Shown here one piece after another: positions 25,353-35,361 of a stretch of 48,467 bases of DNA. The translations under genes and the position numbers were made by a program. Each line of letters opens with the position of its first letter. Position 1 is the first letter of the stretch. The stretch comes from Chitinophagaceae bacterium (lineage in GTDB: Bacteria > Bacteroidota > Bacteroidia > Chitinophagales > Chitinophagaceae), in NCBI GenBank assembly GCA_004028765.1, contig SAIX01000098.1:1-48467 (forward strand). Reading direction: 5' to 3'. The notes below the pieces were generated by a model, which worked only from the letters and a program-made list of their open reading frames with translations, did not search any database and had not been told where the DNA came from.

Positions 25353-26279
25353 ATGAATTTTACCCTGCACCAGCTACGGGTGTTTTCCATGATCGTTGAA
25401 AAACAAAGTATCACCAAAGCTTCTGAAGAGTTACACATGACGCAACCGGCCGTATCCATCCAGTTAAGGAAACTGCAGGAACAGTTCGATATTCCTCTCA
25501 CAGAAGTGATCGGCCGGAAAATACATATCACCGATTTTGGCAGGGAGCTGTATGGAATTGCACAAAAGGTTTTGGGGGAAATAAATTCTATCAATTATCA
25601 TTCGCTCAACTTCAAAGGCATATTGGCCGGGAAACTGAGGATCGCAGTTGTATCTACCGGTAAATATGTGATGCCCTGGTTTTTGCGCGATTTTTTACAC
25701 GCGAATCCCGGTATCGACCTGGAAATGGATGTAACGAATAAGAGAAAAGTGATTACCAGTCTTGAAGAAAACGATGTTGATTTTGCACTGGTATCTGTGT
25801 TGCCTCAGCAACTTGCTGTTCATGAAGAGCCGATATTGCCCAATAAATTATACCTGTTTGGGCCGGCAAAAGCAAGCCTGCAGCAAAAGGGCAGGCAAAA
25901 CGCTTCCGTGTTTAAAGAGCTGCCGCTTATTTTCCGCGAAGAGGGATCGGGCACCCGCTTTGCCATGCAGGAATATTTTCACAAAGCGCATATCAGGCCA
26001 AAAATCAGTTTATCCCTTACCTCTACCGAAGCAGTGAAACAGGCGGTGATAGCGGGTTTGGGGTTTTCCGTTTTATCCATTTTCAGCCTCAAAAATGAAT
26101 TGAAACAGAAAGAGGTAAAAGTGATCCCCGTAAAAGGCTTCCCGCTTCATTCGCACTGGCGCTTGATCTGGTTGCAAAAAAAACAGTTGTCATCCGTAGC
26201 GAATGCATACCTGCATTATATCCGCAAAAACAAAAGCAGGATCGCCAGGGAACATTTTGCATGGGCGGAACAATATTGA
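25353..26279 (+). CDS. LysR-family transcriptional regulator
   Basis: A protein of 308 residues from ATG 25353; the frame opens two codons earlier with TTG. The N-terminal helix-turn-helix (LHQLRVFSMIVEKQSITKA and MTQPAVSIQLRKLQEQF) fits the LysR family, at residues about 4-60. The effector-binding domain runs from about residue 90 (GKLRIAVVSTGKYVMPWFL) to the end. LysR proteins usually act as activators responding to a small ligand. It is divergent from icd with 70 bp between, the classical arrangement for a LysR gene and a target. The ligand is not predictable from sequence; a TCA intermediate would be a guess. Confidence 0.93.
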   Translation: MNFTLHQLRVFSMIVEKQSITKASEELHMTQPAVSIQLRKLQEQFDIPLTEVIGRKIHITDFGRELYGIAQKVLGEINSINYHSLNFKGILAGKLRIAVVSTGKYVMPWFLRDFLHANPGIDLEMDVTNKRKVITSLEENDVDFALVSVLPQQLAVHEEPILPNKLYLFGPAKASLQQKGRQNASVFKELPLIFREEGSGTRFAMQEYFHKAHIRPKISLSLTSTEAVKQAVIAGLGFSVLSIFSLKNELKQKEVKVIPVKGFPLHSHWRLIWLQKKQLSSVANAYLHYIRKNKSRIAREHFAWAEQY

Positions 26280-26328
26280 TAAATGAATCAGTATATTCAG
26301 AGATACTTTCATCCAGAAATATCAGCCC

Positions 26329-27345
26329 ATGTTTGCCGACTTTATTAAAAGCATCCTGCATGAATTCACTTGCTTCTGGAACCTTGGCCCGCTGATCGAT
26401 ATTTTCCGTGAAGGGAAATACGAACAATTCCTTACGCTTGATGGCATCCTGAAAGCCATTTCACCGGTGATCCCTTTTCTCATACTAATCGAAATCATCC
26501 GTGCAATTGTTAATGGCCGTTTCCGCTTTAAAGAATATAAGATCCCTTTCTTCATTTATATATTTAACCGGGTACTGGGCCGTTTTCTTTCCATCGGAAT
26601 GGTTTCTTTCTGTATTGGCCTGCTCGAAAAGCATGCCGTTTTCAAAACAGGGTTTACCTGGTACTGGCTGATTTACGGGTATATTGTTTGGGAGTTTGCG
26701 CATTTTATTTATCACTACCTCGCCCATAAAGTGCGTTTATTCTGGTGCCTGCATTCCACGCACCATGCATCTGAAAATATGAACCTTACTGTATCCTGGG
26801 CGCATTTTTTCCTGGAAGCGCCGTATGCTGATATTATCCGTACATCCATCTGTGTACTGGCCGGCGTAAACCCGCCTCTTTTATTTTTTATCATGTTTAT
26901 CGACGGTACCTGGGGCACGTTTATTCATGTTGGAGAAAATATATTAAAAGATGCGCGGTTGGGTATTTTTGAAAAGTGGATCCTCACACCTGCACACCAT
27001 CGCGTACACCATGCCCGCAACCCTTTGTATATGGACACCAATTTCTGCAACCTGCTGAATATATGGGACCGTGTATTCGGGACGCTGCAGCATGAACAGG
27101 GATCTGTGCCTGTTGAATATGGCATCACCCGGAAAATACAGGCACAGAATTTCTGGGATGTTTATTTTGGGGAGATCATTCTTTTGCTGCGCGATGTGAT
27201 CAAGGCGCCGGGAATAAAAAACAAGCTTCTGTACATCATAATGCCTCCCGGTTGGAGCCATACAGGCGAGCACAAAACGGCGGGGCTGATAAGGAGAGAA
27301 TATTTGAAGGGGAGCGTACGATTAATTAAGAAGGAAGACTCATGA
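26329..27345 (+). CDS. Sterol desaturase/fatty acid hydroxylase family protein
   Basis: A protein of 338 residues starting at ATG 26329. It is an integral membrane di-iron enzyme with several hydrophobic segments (for example near 42-60, 70-95 and 110-122). The three histidine clusters of the family are complete: His125/129/133 (HFIYHYLAH), His142/145/146 (HSTHHASE) and His223/224/227/228 (HHRVHH). The family hydroxylates or desaturates lipids, including fatty acids, sphingolipids and ether lipids. The exact substrate cannot be told; Bacteroidota members are often linked to hydroxy fatty acids or sphingolipids. It starts 49 bp after the LysR gene on the same strand but shares no obvious pathway with it. 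Confidence 0.9.
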   Translation: MFADFIKSILHEFTCFWNLGPLIDIFREGKYEQFLTLDGILKAISPVIPFLILIEIIRAIVNGRFRFKEYKIPFFIYIFNRVLGRFLSIGMVSFCIGLLEKHAVFKTGFTWYWLIYGYIVWEFAHFIYHYLAHKVRLFWCLHSTHHASENMNLTVSWAHFFLEAPYADIIRTSICVLAGVNPPLLFFIMFIDGTWGTFIHVGENILKDARLGIFEKWILTPAHHRVHHARNPLYMDTNFCNLLNIWDRVFGTLQHEQGSVPVEYGITRKIQAQNFWDVYFGEIILLLRDVIKAPGIKNKLLYIIMPPGWSHTGEHKTAGLIRREYLKGSVRLIKKEDS

Positions 27346-27754
27346 ATTGTTGGTTTAGATACACATCGCAAATATCCTTGGCACTGACAACACAGAACAA
27401 CACTGAATAGATTTTAATCGGTATTTTCTTCTGTTTCCTTCCGCATTCGCTATCCCTTATTCACCTATTCATAATTCGAAAAAAGAGCCGAAAAATTCCA
27501 GACCTGTATCCGCAGCAGGTGAATCTCACAAAACCTTGACTTTTTCAGAAATGAACAGCAAACGCTGTTTGTAATGGCCATTGTAGTAAGTATTTTGACT
27601 ACCTGAAATCAGGCCCAGGCTGGGCGGTAATGACAATTATCACCCCCGCAATGGTACTCTATCGGCTGCAAATCATTCACAACAACCGTTTGCGGGCGGC
27701 CTGTTTATAGATTTTGTTTTTCTATCCTGTAACGGAAGTTTAATTTTAGAAGAT
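27346..27754. other. Gene-free stretch of 409 bp upstream of the glucosidase gene
   Basis: I see no gene here on either strand. A short hairpin (AACAGC/GCTGTT) lies near 27553-27568. TAGATTTTG, at about 27708-27716, is within one base of the Bacteroidota -7 element and lies about 40 bp before the next ATG; a TTTG lies at about 27689. This is the likely promoter of the glucosidase gene but not an exact match. Confidence 0.4.
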
Positions 27755-30376
27755 ATGACAGCAGAAGAGCAGCGACTGAAAGCCAATGGCCATAAAAAAA
27801 TACCGCTTGAGCAATGGGGCCCTTATTTATCGGACAGGCAATGGGGAACCGTACGGGAAGATTACAGTGAAAACGGTGATGCCTGGAATTATGTGCCCTT
27901 CAGTCATTCCCATGCACGCGCATACCGCTGGGGCGAGGATGGCCTGGGCGGCATCTCCGATTTTTTTGGTAACCTCTGTTTTTGTGTGGCATTGTGGAAC
28001 GGCAAAGATCCCATCCTGAAAGAAAGGTTATTCGGCCTCGGCAATAATGAAGGCAATCATGGTGAAGATGTAAAAGAGCTTTATTATTATCTCGACAATA
28101 TCCCCACGCATTATTATATGCAGATGCTGTACAAATATCCGCAGCAGGCCTTTCCATATGAAGAACTCATCACCAAAAACCGCAACCGCAGCAAACAGGA
28201 GGCGGAATATGAATTACTCGATACCGGCATTTTTGATAAGGATGAGTATTTCGATATACGCATCACTTACGCAAAAGTGAACAAAAAAGATATCGGTATC
28301 CGCATCGATATCACCAACCATGCAGCAAAAGAAGCGCCCATTACCGTATTACCCACACTCTGGTTTTTTAACCGCTGGCAAAGCAGGAGCAACGATAAAA
28401 AACCGGTCATCCGTTCGGTTGATAAAGAAGGCATGGTTAAAGCATCTCACGAGCGGATGGGCAACTATTATTTTTATTATCCCAAAACCCGCGAATGGCT
28501 ATACACCGAAAACGAAACCAATACCGAAAAACTTTTTGCAAAAAAGAACCCGTCCATTTTTGTAAAAGATGCCTTTCATGATGCCATCATTCACAATAAA
28601 AACAATGATGCGCTTCAGAATAAAAAATCAGGGACAAAGTTTTCACCGGTTTATCGCTATTCTGTTAAAGCCGGTGAAACAAAAACGCTTTACTTGCGCC
28701 TCAGCGATGTTATAATGGAGCTGCCGTTTACCAAAGGCTTCACCGATGTTTTTGAACAACGCCGCCAGGAAGCGGATGATTATTACAATACGATATTGCC
28801 TGCACATATTTCAGACGACCTGAGAAATATCCAGCGGCAGGCATTGGCCGGTCTATTGTGGAGCAAACAGTATTACTATTACGATGTTGAAAGATGGCTT
28901 ACGGAACCTGATGGCATTGCCCGTGTAAGCGATCAGCGCAGCAAGGGCCGCAACCACGACTGGCTGCACCTGAAAAACCAGGACATCATCCTCATGCCCG
29001 ATAAGTGGGAATATCCCTGGTATGCGGCATGGGACCTTGCATTTCATTGTGTGCCGATGGCCATGGTAGATCCTGTTTTTGCGAAGCACCAGATATTACT
29101 CGTGATGAGGGAATGGTATATGAAGCCCGACGGGCAGTTGCCTGCCTATGAATGGAATTTCAGCGATGTGAACCCGCCGGTACAGGCATGGTCGGCATTG
29201 CAGGTATACCAGATCGAAAAACAAAGAACCGGAAAGGGCGATATCAGTTTCCTGAAAAAAGTATTTCACAAACTGATGATCAATTTTACCTGGTGGATCA
29301 ACCGGAAAGATCCCAATGGTAACAATATGTTCGAAGGCGGCTTTCTTGGCCTGGATAATATCGGCGTATTTAACCGCAGCATACAGTTGCACAGCGAAGC
29401 CAAGCTCGAACAGGCCGATGGTACCAGCTGGATGGGTATGTATGCCTTGAACCTGATGGATATAGCGATTGAGATTGCGATGGAAGATGAGGCGTTTGAA
29501 GACAGTGCCACCAAATTTTTTGAACACTTTGTGCTCATTGCTGAAGCGTTGAACCAACTGGGTCTCTGGAATGAAGAAGACCGGTTTTTTTATGACACAC
29601 TCGGGTTGCCCGACAATACCACTTTACAGTTACGCATACAATCGATCGTGGGGCTTACTTCTTTATTTGCAGTATCCATCATAGAGAAAAAAGTATTCAG
29701 CAAACTCCAGGATTTTACCAAACGTATCGGTTGGTTTGAACAATACCGGATCAAAAACAATAAATTCTGGCCCAATGAAGAATATGCGGATGAAGAAAAA
29801 ATGCTGATCTCCCTTATCCCGAAAAATAAACTCACTGCTTTGCTGAAAAGATTATTGAGCGAAACCGAGTTCCTGTCGGATGGCGGCATCCGCGCACTTT
29901 CCAAATACCATGAAAAAAATCCATACTCGGTAACCATTGAAGGAACGAAGTATTCTATCCAGTACGATCCCGGTGATTCCACTTCTGATTTTTTTGGCGG
30001 CAACAGCAACTGGCGCGGCCCAGTTTGGATGCCCATCAATTACCTCATCATACAAAGCATCCGCAAGTTTGGTGAATTTTATGATGCCACCCTCAGCATC
30101 GAATACCCAACCGGCTCTGGTATTTACCTTGATCTGAAACAGGTGGCCAATGAACTCGCACACCGCGTGATCAGTTTGTTCACATTAGATGAAAAGAACC
30201 ACCGCCGACTGCATGGCGATGAAAATGATTTTTACAGCAGACCTGCCAATAAAAACCTGGTTTTATTTTATGAATATTTCCATGGAGATACGGGAAGCGG
30301 TTTGGGTGCCAGCCATCAAACCGGCTGGACAAGCCTGATTGCACAACTCATCAGCGAAGAGGCAGGAGGTGGTTAA
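27755..30376 (+). CDS. Glucosidase, GH63-like (MGH1 type)
   Basis: A protein of 873 residues starting at ATG 27755, with no signal peptide, so probably cytoplasmic. The C-terminal 500 residues carry the (alpha/alpha)6-barrel pattern of GH63-like enzymes. Marker blocks include WDLAFHCVPMAMVDP, LPAYEWNFSDVNPPV, GGFLGLDNIGVFNRS, and near the end SNWRGPVWMPINYL and HQTGWTSLIAQLI. The N-terminal part holds beta-sandwich-like segments with WGEDGLGGISD. Related bacterial enzymes release glucose or mannose from small glycosides and glycerate conjugates; the true substrate here is not known. It is followed by a repeat element and then the TonB-dependent receptor gene, so it may belong to sugar use, but no SusD gene is nearby. 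Confidence 0.85.
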   Translation: MTAEEQRLKANGHKKIPLEQWGPYLSDRQWGTVREDYSENGDAWNYVPFSHSHARAYRWGEDGLGGISDFFGNLCFCVALWNGKDPILKERLFGLGNNEGNHGEDVKELYYYLDNIPTHYYMQMLYKYPQQAFPYEELITKNRNRSKQEAEYELLDTGIFDKDEYFDIRITYAKVNKKDIGIRIDITNHAAKEAPITVLPTLWFFNRWQSRSNDKKPVIRSVDKEGMVKASHERMGNYYFYYPKTREWLYTENETNTEKLFAKKNPSIFVKDAFHDAIIHNKNNDALQNKKSGTKFSPVYRYSVKAGETKTLYLRLSDVIMELPFTKGFTDVFEQRRQEADDYYNTILPAHISDDLRNIQRQALAGLLWSKQYYYYDVERWLTEPDGIARVSDQRSKGRNHDWLHLKNQDIILMPDKWEYPWYAAWDLAFHCVPMAMVDPVFAKHQILLVMREWYMKPDGQLPAYEWNFSDVNPPVQAWSALQVYQIEKQRTGKGDISFLKKVFHKLMINFTWWINRKDPNGNNMFEGGFLGLDNIGVFNRSIQLHSEAKLEQADGTSWMGMYALNLMDIAIEIAMEDEAFEDSATKFFEHFVLIAEALNQLGLWNEEDRFFYDTLGLPDNTTLQLRIQSIVGLTSLFAVSIIEKKVFSKLQDFTKRIGWFEQYRIKNNKFWPNEEYADEEKMLISLIPKNKLTALLKRLLSETEFLSDGGIRALSKYHEKNPYSVTIEGTKYSIQYDPGDSTSDFFGGNSNWRGPVWMPINYLIIQSIRKFGEFYDATLSIEYPTGSGIYLDLKQVANELAHRVISLFTLDEKNHRRLHGDENDFYSRPANKNLVLFYEYFHGDTGSGLGASHQTGWTSLIAQLISEEAGGG

Positions 30377-30389
30377 AAATTAAGAATGA

Positions 30390-30640
30390 TGAATTGGCGG
30401 ATTGCGGATTCGTGAATAATATACTCACCATTCACCCTTTCACCGCAGAGCCGCAAAGGACGCCGAGTTTCGCGGAGGTGGTTAAAATTGTTAAAGTAGT
30501 TTAGATAGTATGATTTTAACTATCAACTTTTAACTCCAGACTAAAAAAACCCTCACCATTGCCCATTCACCCTTTCACCGCAGAGCCGCAGAGAACACAG
30601 GGTTTCGCAGAGGGATTTTTTGACTTTTGACTTTTGAATT
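30390..30640 (+). repeat. Intergenic repeat, copy A, with a second partial unit
   Basis: First unit about 30395-30538. It begins with an AATTGGCGGAT-like edge and TTCGTGAATA, continues with CACCATTCACC and TTTCACCGCAGAGCCGCAAAG, then TTTCGCGGAGGTGGTTAAAA. It ends in a core at about 30501-30536 that is identical to the cores at 33715-33750 and (inverted) 35405-35445. The core contains the stem GATAGT/ACTATC. A second partial unit at about 30556-30620 repeats the TTCACCGCAGAGCCGCAGAG block. This copy fills most of the 366-bp gap (30377-30742) between the glucosidase and the receptor genes; no gene is seen in the gap. Confidence 0.85.
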
Positions 30641-30742
30641 TTGAATGATTACAGTCACCACTGCCCATTCAGCCCAACATTCGCTGTTCCTTGTTCATTA
30701 TTCGATATTCCCTTATTTTTCCTTGTCATTTTTATTCCCCCC

Positions 30743-33088
30743 ATGCCCCGCCTGCTGTATACCATAATACTATTTTTCATCACCTGCCCGGTAATGGCGC
30801 AGGGTATTTTATTGCAAACCATCAAGGGAACGGTTACCGACCGTATCCTGCAAACACCGCTACCTGGTGCAGCAGTTACTATCACAGATGCGGGAAACCG
30901 CAGTGTTGTTTCATCAGAAAATGGCATATTCCGTTTTGAAAAAGTTCCTGTTGGCCGCCACACACTGCGCATCAGTTTTATCGGGTATAAAACAGTTACG
31001 CTTACCAATCTTGCGCTTGAGTCGGGCAAAGAACTCGACATCACCGTGGAAATGGAAGAAGAGATCAGCAATCACAGTGAAGTGGTGGTTACCAGTAAAC
31101 CCGATAAATCAAAAGCGCTTAATAAACTCGCCATGGTGAGCAGCCGCATGTTCAGCGTGGAAGAAACCCGGCGTTTTGCAGCGGGTATTAACGATCCCTC
31201 CCGGATCGCCACTGCTTTTGCAGGCGTAACCGGGCATGGCGATGGCAACGCGCTCATCATCCGGGGCAATGCACCCAATGGATTGTTATGGAGAATGGAA
31301 GGGGTGGACATACCCAACCCAAATCACTTTGCAAGTGTGGGAACATCGGGCGGGGGTATTTCCATCCTCAGTGCCCAACTGCTGGCAAATTCCGATTTTA
31401 TGACGGGGGCATTCCCTGCAGAATATGGCAATGCATTATCCGGTGTTTTTGATATCCGTTTACGAAGGGGCAATAAAGACAAACGTGAATACACTTTTGC
31501 AGTCAGCACCATTGGTATCGATGCAGCCGCCGAAGGGTATTTCTCTAAAAATTATAAAGGTTCATATCTCGTCAATTACCGGTATGGTTTTCTTACCTTG
31601 ATGCAGAAACTGGGATTGAATATCGGTGAAGCTGCTACCTCTTTCCAGGATCTTTCCTTTAACATCCATCTTCCAACCAACCACCTGGGCGATTTCAGCG
31701 TCTTTGGTTTCGGCGGACTGAGCGAACAGAATACCGAAGCCAGCAGCGATTCGATCACCTGGTTCAGCAACCCGTCCAAACGCAGCGGTAAGCTAAACAA
31801 AGGCAATACCGGCGCTATCGGCATCACGCATAGTTTGCATATCGGTAAAAAAACATTACTGAAAAGCATTTACAGCATCAATGGTTACCTCTATCTGCAA
31901 AACCAGAACAAACTCGACAAATACAATGGACCGCTGGTTACCACGCAGGATAACCGTTTTACAGAAACTGCCGGAACATTTTCTGTTACGGCCACACATA
32001 AATTCAACGCGAAACACCTGTTCACCGCCGGCATTTATACATCGGGCAAAGGGTTTAACCTGCAGCAAAGGGAATTATCGGGATTGGTACTGTATGATAA
32101 AGTGAAGAGCAGTGGCGATACGCGTTTAACACAATTTTTCACCACCTGGAAATGGGACCCGCTTCCGCAATTCGTTATTCAGCTTGGCTGGCACGGGCAA
32201 TATTTTGCGCTCAACAAAACTGCCGTGTACGAACCCCGTTTGGGTATGCGTTGGCAGGCAAGCCGTACACAAACTTTTTCATTCGGTATTGGCCTGCATT
32301 CGCAGATACAACCCCTGGGCAATTATTTTGCACGCATCAAAACAGGAACCGACACCACGCAGCCTAATAAAGAACTGGGTTTTACAAGATCCTTACAATA
32401 TGTGTTCGGCTATTCCTGGCGGTTTGCACCCGACTGGAACCTGAAGACAGAATTGTATTACCAGTGGTTATTTGAAGTGCCGGTTTCTGCAAGCAAGGCC
32501 GACAGTTACAGCTTATTAAACCAGGACGATGATTATGCCATTGCAACCCTTGCGAATAAAGGCGCAGGTAAAAATTACGGGATAGAACTTACGCTGGAAA
32601 GATATTGGAACGATCGTTTTTATCTATTGAGTTCCGCCAGTCTGTTCAAATCAGCTTATCTTCCTTCCGATAAAAACTGGCGCGATACAAGGTTCAATAC
32701 AGGCCACACTTTCACTTTTCTTACAGGGAAAGAATGGAGCCTGAAAAACCACAAGCAATCCACCATTGCTACTGACATCAAGCTGATGTATAATGGAGGC
32801 GTTCGTGTAACACCGATCGATCTTGCAAAATCCATCGCACAAAAAACAACGGTGCTTGATAATACCCGGGCTTATGAGGAAAGGCTCGGTGATTTTTTCC
32901 GGATCGATCTGCAGGCCGAATGGCGTTTTCAGCGAAAGGGTTCAACAGGCAGCCTTATTGCCGGTGTACAAAACCTGCTGAACAGGAAAAATCCTGTAAG
33001 CCAGTCGTACGATGCCGCTACACAAAAAATCCGTTACAGTTATTTATTGGGATTGATACCGGTGGTGGGATATAAGCTGGAATGGTGA
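30743..33088 (+). CDS. TonB-dependent receptor with carboxypeptidase-regulatory-like N-terminus
   Basis: A protein of 781 residues. The ATG at 30743 starts a clear signal peptide (MPRLLYTIILFFITCPVMAQ); the open frame extends 34 codons upstream into the repeat. Residues about 24-110 form a carboxypeptidase-regulatory-like domain (GTVTDRILQTPLPGAAV ... GRHTLRISFIGYKTV). A plug domain follows (about 115-240, with NALIIRGNAPNGLLWRMEGVDIPNPNHF). The rest is a beta-barrel ending GLIPVVGYKLEW with a terminal aromatic residue. It imports a ligand across the outer membrane using TonB energy. There is no SusD gene beside it, so it is not a classical SusC/SusD pair, and its size is below the usual SusC length. 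The ligand is unknown. Confidence 0.92.
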   Translation: MPRLLYTIILFFITCPVMAQGILLQTIKGTVTDRILQTPLPGAAVTITDAGNRSVVSSENGIFRFEKVPVGRHTLRISFIGYKTVTLTNLALESGKELDITVEMEEEISNHSEVVVTSKPDKSKALNKLAMVSSRMFSVEETRRFAAGINDPSRIATAFAGVTGHGDGNALIIRGNAPNGLLWRMEGVDIPNPNHFASVGTSGGGISILSAQLLANSDFMTGAFPAEYGNALSGVFDIRLRRGNKDKREYTFAVSTIGIDAAAEGYFSKNYKGSYLVNYRYGFLTLMQKLGLNIGEAATSFQDLSFNIHLPTNHLGDFSVFGFGGLSEQNTEASSDSITWFSNPSKRSGKLNKGNTGAIGITHSLHIGKKTLLKSIYSINGYLYLQNQNKLDKYNGPLVTTQDNRFTETAGTFSVTATHKFNAKHLFTAGIYTSGKGFNLQQRELSGLVLYDKVKSSGDTRLTQFFTTWKWDPLPQFVIQLGWHGQYFALNKTAVYEPRLGMRWQASRTQTFSFGIGLHSQIQPLGNYFARIKTGTDTTQPNKELGFTRSLQYVFGYSWRFAPDWNLKTELYYQWLFEVPVSASKADSYSLLNQDDDYAIATLANKGAGKNYGIELTLERYWNDRFYLLSSASLFKSAYLPSDKNWRDTRFNTGHTFTFLTGKEWSLKNHKQSTIATDIKLMYNGGVRVTPIDLAKSIAQKTTVLDNTRAYEERLGDFFRIDLQAEWRFQRKGSTGSLIAGVQNLLNRKNPVSQSYDAATQKIRYSYLLGLIPVVGYKLEW

Positions 33089-33133
33089 TGGAAGCCACTG
33101 GGTAGCGTGCCGGGTTTTCTTAACTTACAATCT

Positions 33134-33550
33134 ATGACGAAAGCAGAACTGTTACAAGAATTACAAAACGAAACATGGGCTTTGTTAGCACCATCTCCGG
33201 TACATGGTATTGGTGTGTTTGCAATAAGGGATATCCCGAAAGGATGTAAAACAATATTTTCAAAAAATACAGGGGGATGGATCGAACTTGGTTTTGAAGA
33301 AGCCGCACAGCTGCCCGAACACAGCCGGAATTTTATTGAAACCTATTATCTCTATGATGAGCAAAAATATTTTATTCCTGACTATGGCTGTAAAATAATG
33401 GATATGGCTTCTTATCTCAATCATTCAGCAAACCCTAATCTCATCTCTGTAAATGAAGGAGAATATTTCGAAGCGCTGCGCGATATCAGGAAAGGAGAAG
33501 AATTGTTTATCGATTATGGATCGGTAGTGGAGGGAGCAGAAGGGTATTAA
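33134..33550 (+). CDS. SET-domain protein (probable lysine methyltransferase)
   Basis: A protein of 138 residues. The ATG at 33134 was preferred over a GTG at 33107. The SET domain is almost the whole protein: GIGVFAIRDIPKG near 25-37, the pseudoknot motif NHS at 96-98 (ASYLNHSANPNL), and EELFIDYG near 122-129 with the catalytic-type Tyr128. SET proteins transfer methyl from S-adenosylmethionine to lysine. No flanking pre-SET or post-SET cysteine cluster is present; this is usual for short bacterial members. The target protein is unknown. It lies 45 bp after the receptor gene and ends just before repeat copy B. Confidence 0.88.
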   Translation: MTKAELLQELQNETWALLAPSPVHGIGVFAIRDIPKGCKTIFSKNTGGWIELGFEEAAQLPEHSRNFIETYYLYDEQKYFIPDYGCKIMDMASYLNHSANPNLISVNEGEYFEALRDIRKGEELFIDYGSVVEGAEGY

Positions 33551-33800
33551 TTGAAAATTTAGAATGAAGAATGAGGAATTAAGAATTAGCGGATGGCGAT
33601 TCGTGAATAGATATTCACCATTCACCACTGCCCATTCACCTGTTCACCGCAAAGCCGCGGAGGCTGCGAAGTTTCGCGGAGAGTGGTTAAAATGGTTAAA
33701 TAGGTTAAAGTGGTTTAGATAGTATGATTTTAACTATCAACTTTTAACTCTTAACTCCTAACTACCCGCGACTACCCATTCACCCCAGCTTCGGTGTTCC
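33551..33800 (+). repeat. Intergenic repeat, copy B
   Basis: Same order of blocks as copy A. AATTAGCGGATGGCGATTCG is at about 33583-33602, then CACCATTCACCACTGCCC, TTCACCGCAAAGCCGCGGAG, TTTCGCGGAG and GGTTAAAATGGTTAAA. The core of about 36 bp (TTTAGATAGT to TTTTAACTC) is at 33714-33750. The rest of the 374-bp gap (33551-33924) holds no gene. The copy points the same way as copy A and opposite to copy C, so B and C flank the oxidoreductase gene at 33925 as inverted repeats. Confidence 0.85.
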
Positions 33801-33924
33801 TTGTTAGATATTCTTTATTCAACATCCATCTCTCCGCCAACGTTTTCGTAGTTAAATACGCAGGCGCGGATATATTTTATACGGCATTCAAGTAAATTGG
33901 ATATCCCTAATAACCGATTGCCTT

Positions 33925-35355
33925 ATGAAATCATCACAGAAATCACGCCGTTCATTTCTGAAAAATGCCGCCGTATTATCCGCAGCATCTGCATTCCCGT
34001 CTATCCTTACAAAAGCTGCCGTGCCAGGTACAAAAGCGCTGGCTGCCGGTGAAAAAGTAAACCTTGCCTGTATCGGAATCGGCAACCAGGGCGGGTCAGA
34101 TGTAAAATCGTTCGCCAAAACAGGCCTTGCTAATTTTGTTGCTTTTTGTGATGTAGATATGGGTGCGCCGCATACACAGGAAATTTTAAAAATGTTTCCC
34201 GATGTTCCCCGCTTCCAGGATTTCCGTACCATGTTTGATAAAATGGGGAACCAGATAGAAGCGGTTTCTGTCGGTGTGCCCGATCATTCTCATTTCGCCA
34301 TTACCATGACGGCGATTTCGCTCGGCAAACATGTATATGTTGAAAAACCAATGTCGCGTACGTTCAATGAGGTAGAGCTGATGATGAAAGCTGCCGCCAG
34401 GCATCCCAATGTGGTAACACAAATGGGTAACCAGGGCCATTCGGAAGCGAATTATTTCCAGTTCAAAGCATGGACAGAAGCGGGCATCATTAAAGACGTT
34501 ACTGCCATCACCGCGCACATGAACAGCGCACGCCGCTGGCATGGATGGGATACGAATATCAAACAACTCCCGCCCAAAGAAGCCATTCCTTCAACCCTCG
34601 ACTGGGATACCTGGCATGGTGTAACACAGTTGCACGATTATAACCATGATTATATCAATGGCCAGTGGCGCTGTTGGTACGATTTCGGTATGGGCGCCCT
34701 CGGCGATTGGGGTGCACACCTGATCGATACCGCACACCAGTTTCTCGATCTCGGTTTACCATCTGAGGTGTCGATGCTGAAGGCAGAAGGCCACAACCCT
34801 TTCTTTTACCCGCAATCATCCACCATTTTATTCCGTTTCCCTGCAAGGGGAAAAATGCCGGCCTGTGATATTACCTGGTATGACGGCGTAAACAATCTTC
34901 CGCCGATACCGGCAGGATATGGCGTGATGGGCCTCGATCCGAATATTCCTGCTGCCAGCAATGGCGCATCGGCTGCAGCCAAACTCAACCCCGGAAAAAT
35001 CATCTACAGCAAAGACCTTACATTTAAAGGCGGCTCACATGGTGCAACACTATCGATCATCCCTGAAGAAAAAGCCAAAGAAATGGCATCCCGGCTTCCT
35101 GATGTACCGCCAAGTCCGTCTAACCACTATGCCAATTTCCTGAAAGCCTGTAAAGGAGAAGAAAAAACAAGATCACCCTTTGCCATTGCCGGTCCGTTGA
35201 GCCAGGTATTCTGTCTCGGTGTACTTGCACAAAAGCTCAACACGACTCTTAAGTTCGACCGCAAAACCAAACAGATCACCAACAACAAACTCGCAAACGA
35301 ATTACTTGTTGGTGCTCCGCCAAGAAAAGGCTGGGAGCAATATTACAAAGTATAG
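33925..35355 (+). CDS. Gfo/Idh/MocA-family oxidoreductase, Tat-exported
   Basis: A protein of 476 residues from ATG 33925. It has a twin-arginine signal (SRRSFLKNAAVLSAASAFP). The N-terminal Rossmann fold (LACIGIGNQGG, residues 47-57) and the conserved GKHVYVEKP with Lys141 are the family marks. The C-terminal part carries blocks typical of exported Bacteroidota and Planctomycetes members (GHNPFFYP, DITWYDGVNNLPP, GGSHGATLSIIPEEKAKEM). Tat export fits a protein folded with its NAD(P) cofactor before leaving the cytoplasm. The substrate, probably a sugar or sugar acid, is not told by the sequence. It is bracketed by repeats B and C in opposite orientation. Confidence 0.92.
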   Translation: MKSSQKSRRSFLKNAAVLSAASAFPSILTKAAVPGTKALAAGEKVNLACIGIGNQGGSDVKSFAKTGLANFVAFCDVDMGAPHTQEILKMFPDVPRFQDFRTMFDKMGNQIEAVSVGVPDHSHFAITMTAISLGKHVYVEKPMSRTFNEVELMMKAAARHPNVVTQMGNQGHSEANYFQFKAWTEAGIIKDVTAITAHMNSARRWHGWDTNIKQLPPKEAIPSTLDWDTWHGVTQLHDYNHDYINGQWRCWYDFGMGALGDWGAHLIDTAHQFLDLGLPSEVSMLKAEGHNPFFYPQSSTILFRFPARGKMPACDITWYDGVNNLPPIPAGYGVMGLDPNIPAASNGASAAAKLNPGKIIYSKDLTFKGGSHGATLSIIPEEKAKEMASRLPDVPPSPSNHYANFLKACKGEEKTRSPFAIAGPLSQVFCLGVLAQKLNTTLKFDRKTKQITNNKLANELLVGAPPRKGWEQYYKV

Positions 35356-35361
35356 CAAGGA

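Noticed and set aside
27346..27754. A riboswitch or small RNA ahead of the glucosidase gene
   Set aside because: Only one weak hairpin was seen and no known aptamer pattern was recognised.
30743..33088. SusC/SusD polysaccharide locus
   Set aside because: The receptor has no SusD neighbour and is shorter than typical SusC. Only one glycosidase is near, and it has no signal peptide.
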